42,878 bases of DNA, from positions 1 to 42,878 of the forward strand of contig CAYOFY010000005.1 in assembly GCA_964403465.1 (NCBI GenBank). Reading direction: 5' to 3'. The translations under genes and the position numbers were made by a program. This stretch comes from JAFGKM01 sp964403465 (GTDB lineage: Bacteria > Ratteibacteria > UBA8468 > B48-G9 > JAFGKM01). The notes below the pieces were generated by a model that had not been told where the DNA came from, ran no database searches, and saw nothing but the letters and a program-made list of their open reading frames with translations. The stretch's first letter is position 1. The number at the start of each line of letters is the position of its first letter. Positions 42,694-42,878 of the stretch are shown piece after piece.

Positions 42694-42718
42694 ACAAATT
42701 TCACACCATGAAATTTGT
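42694..42718. repeat. Perfect 10-bp stem, 5-nt loop hairpin
   Basis: ACAAATTTCA at 42694-42703 and TGAAATTTGT at 42709-42718 pair perfectly around CACCA. The stem is A/T-rich with no T tract, so it is not a standard terminator. It ends 2 nt before the tRNA-like end, where a tRNA 3' trailer or an element boundary would lie. Confidence 0.55.
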
Positions 42719-42720
42719 AG

Positions 42721-42760
42721 TGCCGAGGGAGGGATTTGAACCCATCACGGATCGCTCCGC
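42721..42760 (-). tRNA. Degenerate 3' end of a class II tRNA (Leu/Ser-like), partial
   Basis: Read on the minus strand, a small variable-arm-like hairpin (CGGA GCGA TCCG, 42749-42760) is followed by a T-loop-type GGGTTCAAATCCC and a 3' acceptor-like end CCTCGGCA, close to the 3' part of leucine tRNAs. Only three of five T-stem pairs form. No CCA is encoded. No matching 5' GCCGAGG, D-arm or anticodon arm is found within the expected 90 nt. I read it as a tRNA 3' remnant, possibly an attachment-site duplication, not a working tRNA gene. The resemblance may also be partly fortuitous. Confidence 0.33.
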
Positions 42761-42763
42761 TCT

Positions 42764-42792
42764 TTAGGAAGGGGAGCTTCCCCCTTCCTAAT
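42764..42792. repeat. Perfect 11-bp hairpin beside the tRNA-like end
   Basis: TTAGGAAGGGG at 42764-42774 pairs with CCCCTTCCTAA at 42782-42792 around a 7-nt loop. The loop lacks U33, so it is not an anticodon arm. On neither strand is there a T run directly behind it. It occupies the place where the anticodon arm of an intact tRNA would lie. Confidence 0.55.
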
Positions 42793-42878
42793 CTTCTCCC
42801 CCCGATGCGAAATACGCAGGAGACGATACCTTCCCCTGCACCCCTTCCTCCGTTCGGGTTCTGGGGAGAAAAATGCCG
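42793..42878. other. C-rich window end, nothing assigned
   Basis: These bases are rich in C and T, with short GCGAAATACGC-type dyads. No gene, promoter or complete RNA could be supported before the window ends. Confidence 0.4.

Noticed and set aside
42721..42810. Complete tRNA-Leu gene on the minus strand
   Set aside because: Only the 3' part resembles a tRNA; there is no matching 5' acceptor strand, D-arm or anticodon arm, and the T stem is mispaired.
1..42878. CRISPR array, transposase, integrase or phage genes
   Set aside because: No regularly spaced repeats and no protein with transposase, integrase or phage motifs were seen on either strand.

Overview
The window reads as a scaffold from an uncultured Gram-negative heterotroph, probably of the PVC superphylum or a neighbouring candidate phylum (Omnitrophota, Planctomycetota, Lentisphaerota or Hydrogenedentota type). 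This placement is inference. It rests on the RND/TolC efflux system (two membranes), a long MoxR/DUF58/BatA/DUF4159/DUF4175 operon, a secreted protein with a pseudopilin-like tail, a giant secreted glycosidase-like protein, and cytoplasmic GH3 and GH106-like enzymes. No rRNA or complete tRNA is present to confirm it. A run of 100 Ns shows that this is assembled draft sequence.

Layout. 129-1124: aldo/keto reductase. 1128-2914 (minus): thiM-thiE followed by an internally deleted NCS2-type permease remnant. 3086-4200: PAS-GGDEF diguanylate cyclase, split by an N gap that is almost certainly an assembly artefact. 4219-11062: two coupled secreted-protein genes, the second 1811 aa. 11223-24475: an eight-gene operon (DUF4175, a secreted beta-rich protein, a DUF2341/PA14/PKD/TPR protein, tandem DUF4159, MoxR ATPase, DUF58, BatA-like vWA, vWA with a GATase-like domain). 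24546-25541: ferredoxin-tailed aldo/keto reductase with an eroded active site. 25538-29550 (minus): four-gene operon of a URO-D-family protein, a DegT aminotransferase, an amidohydrolase and an M55 D-aminopeptidase. 29785-32457: GH106-like glycosidase. 32563-38746: TetR, TolC, membrane-fusion protein and RND pump. 38859-40985 (minus): GH3 beta-glycosidase. 41312-42622: cobalamin-binding radical SAM protein, followed by inverted repeats and a degenerate tRNA 3' end at the window edge.

How it fits together. The MoxR operon is the most system-like part. A cytoplasmic AAA+ ATPase is made together with three vWA proteins, each with an intact MIDAS motif, plus membrane-anchored and secreted partners carrying polymer-binding-type folds. 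Seven of the eight genes are joined by overlaps of 1-4 nt or gaps of 0-1 nt; only the DUF4159 gene stands 77 nt off. The likely site of action is the cell envelope, but the substrate is unknown. The glycosidases, the oxidoreductases and the URO-D/DegT/amidohydrolase/M55 operon suggest a lifestyle based on degrading complex carbohydrate and cell-wall material.
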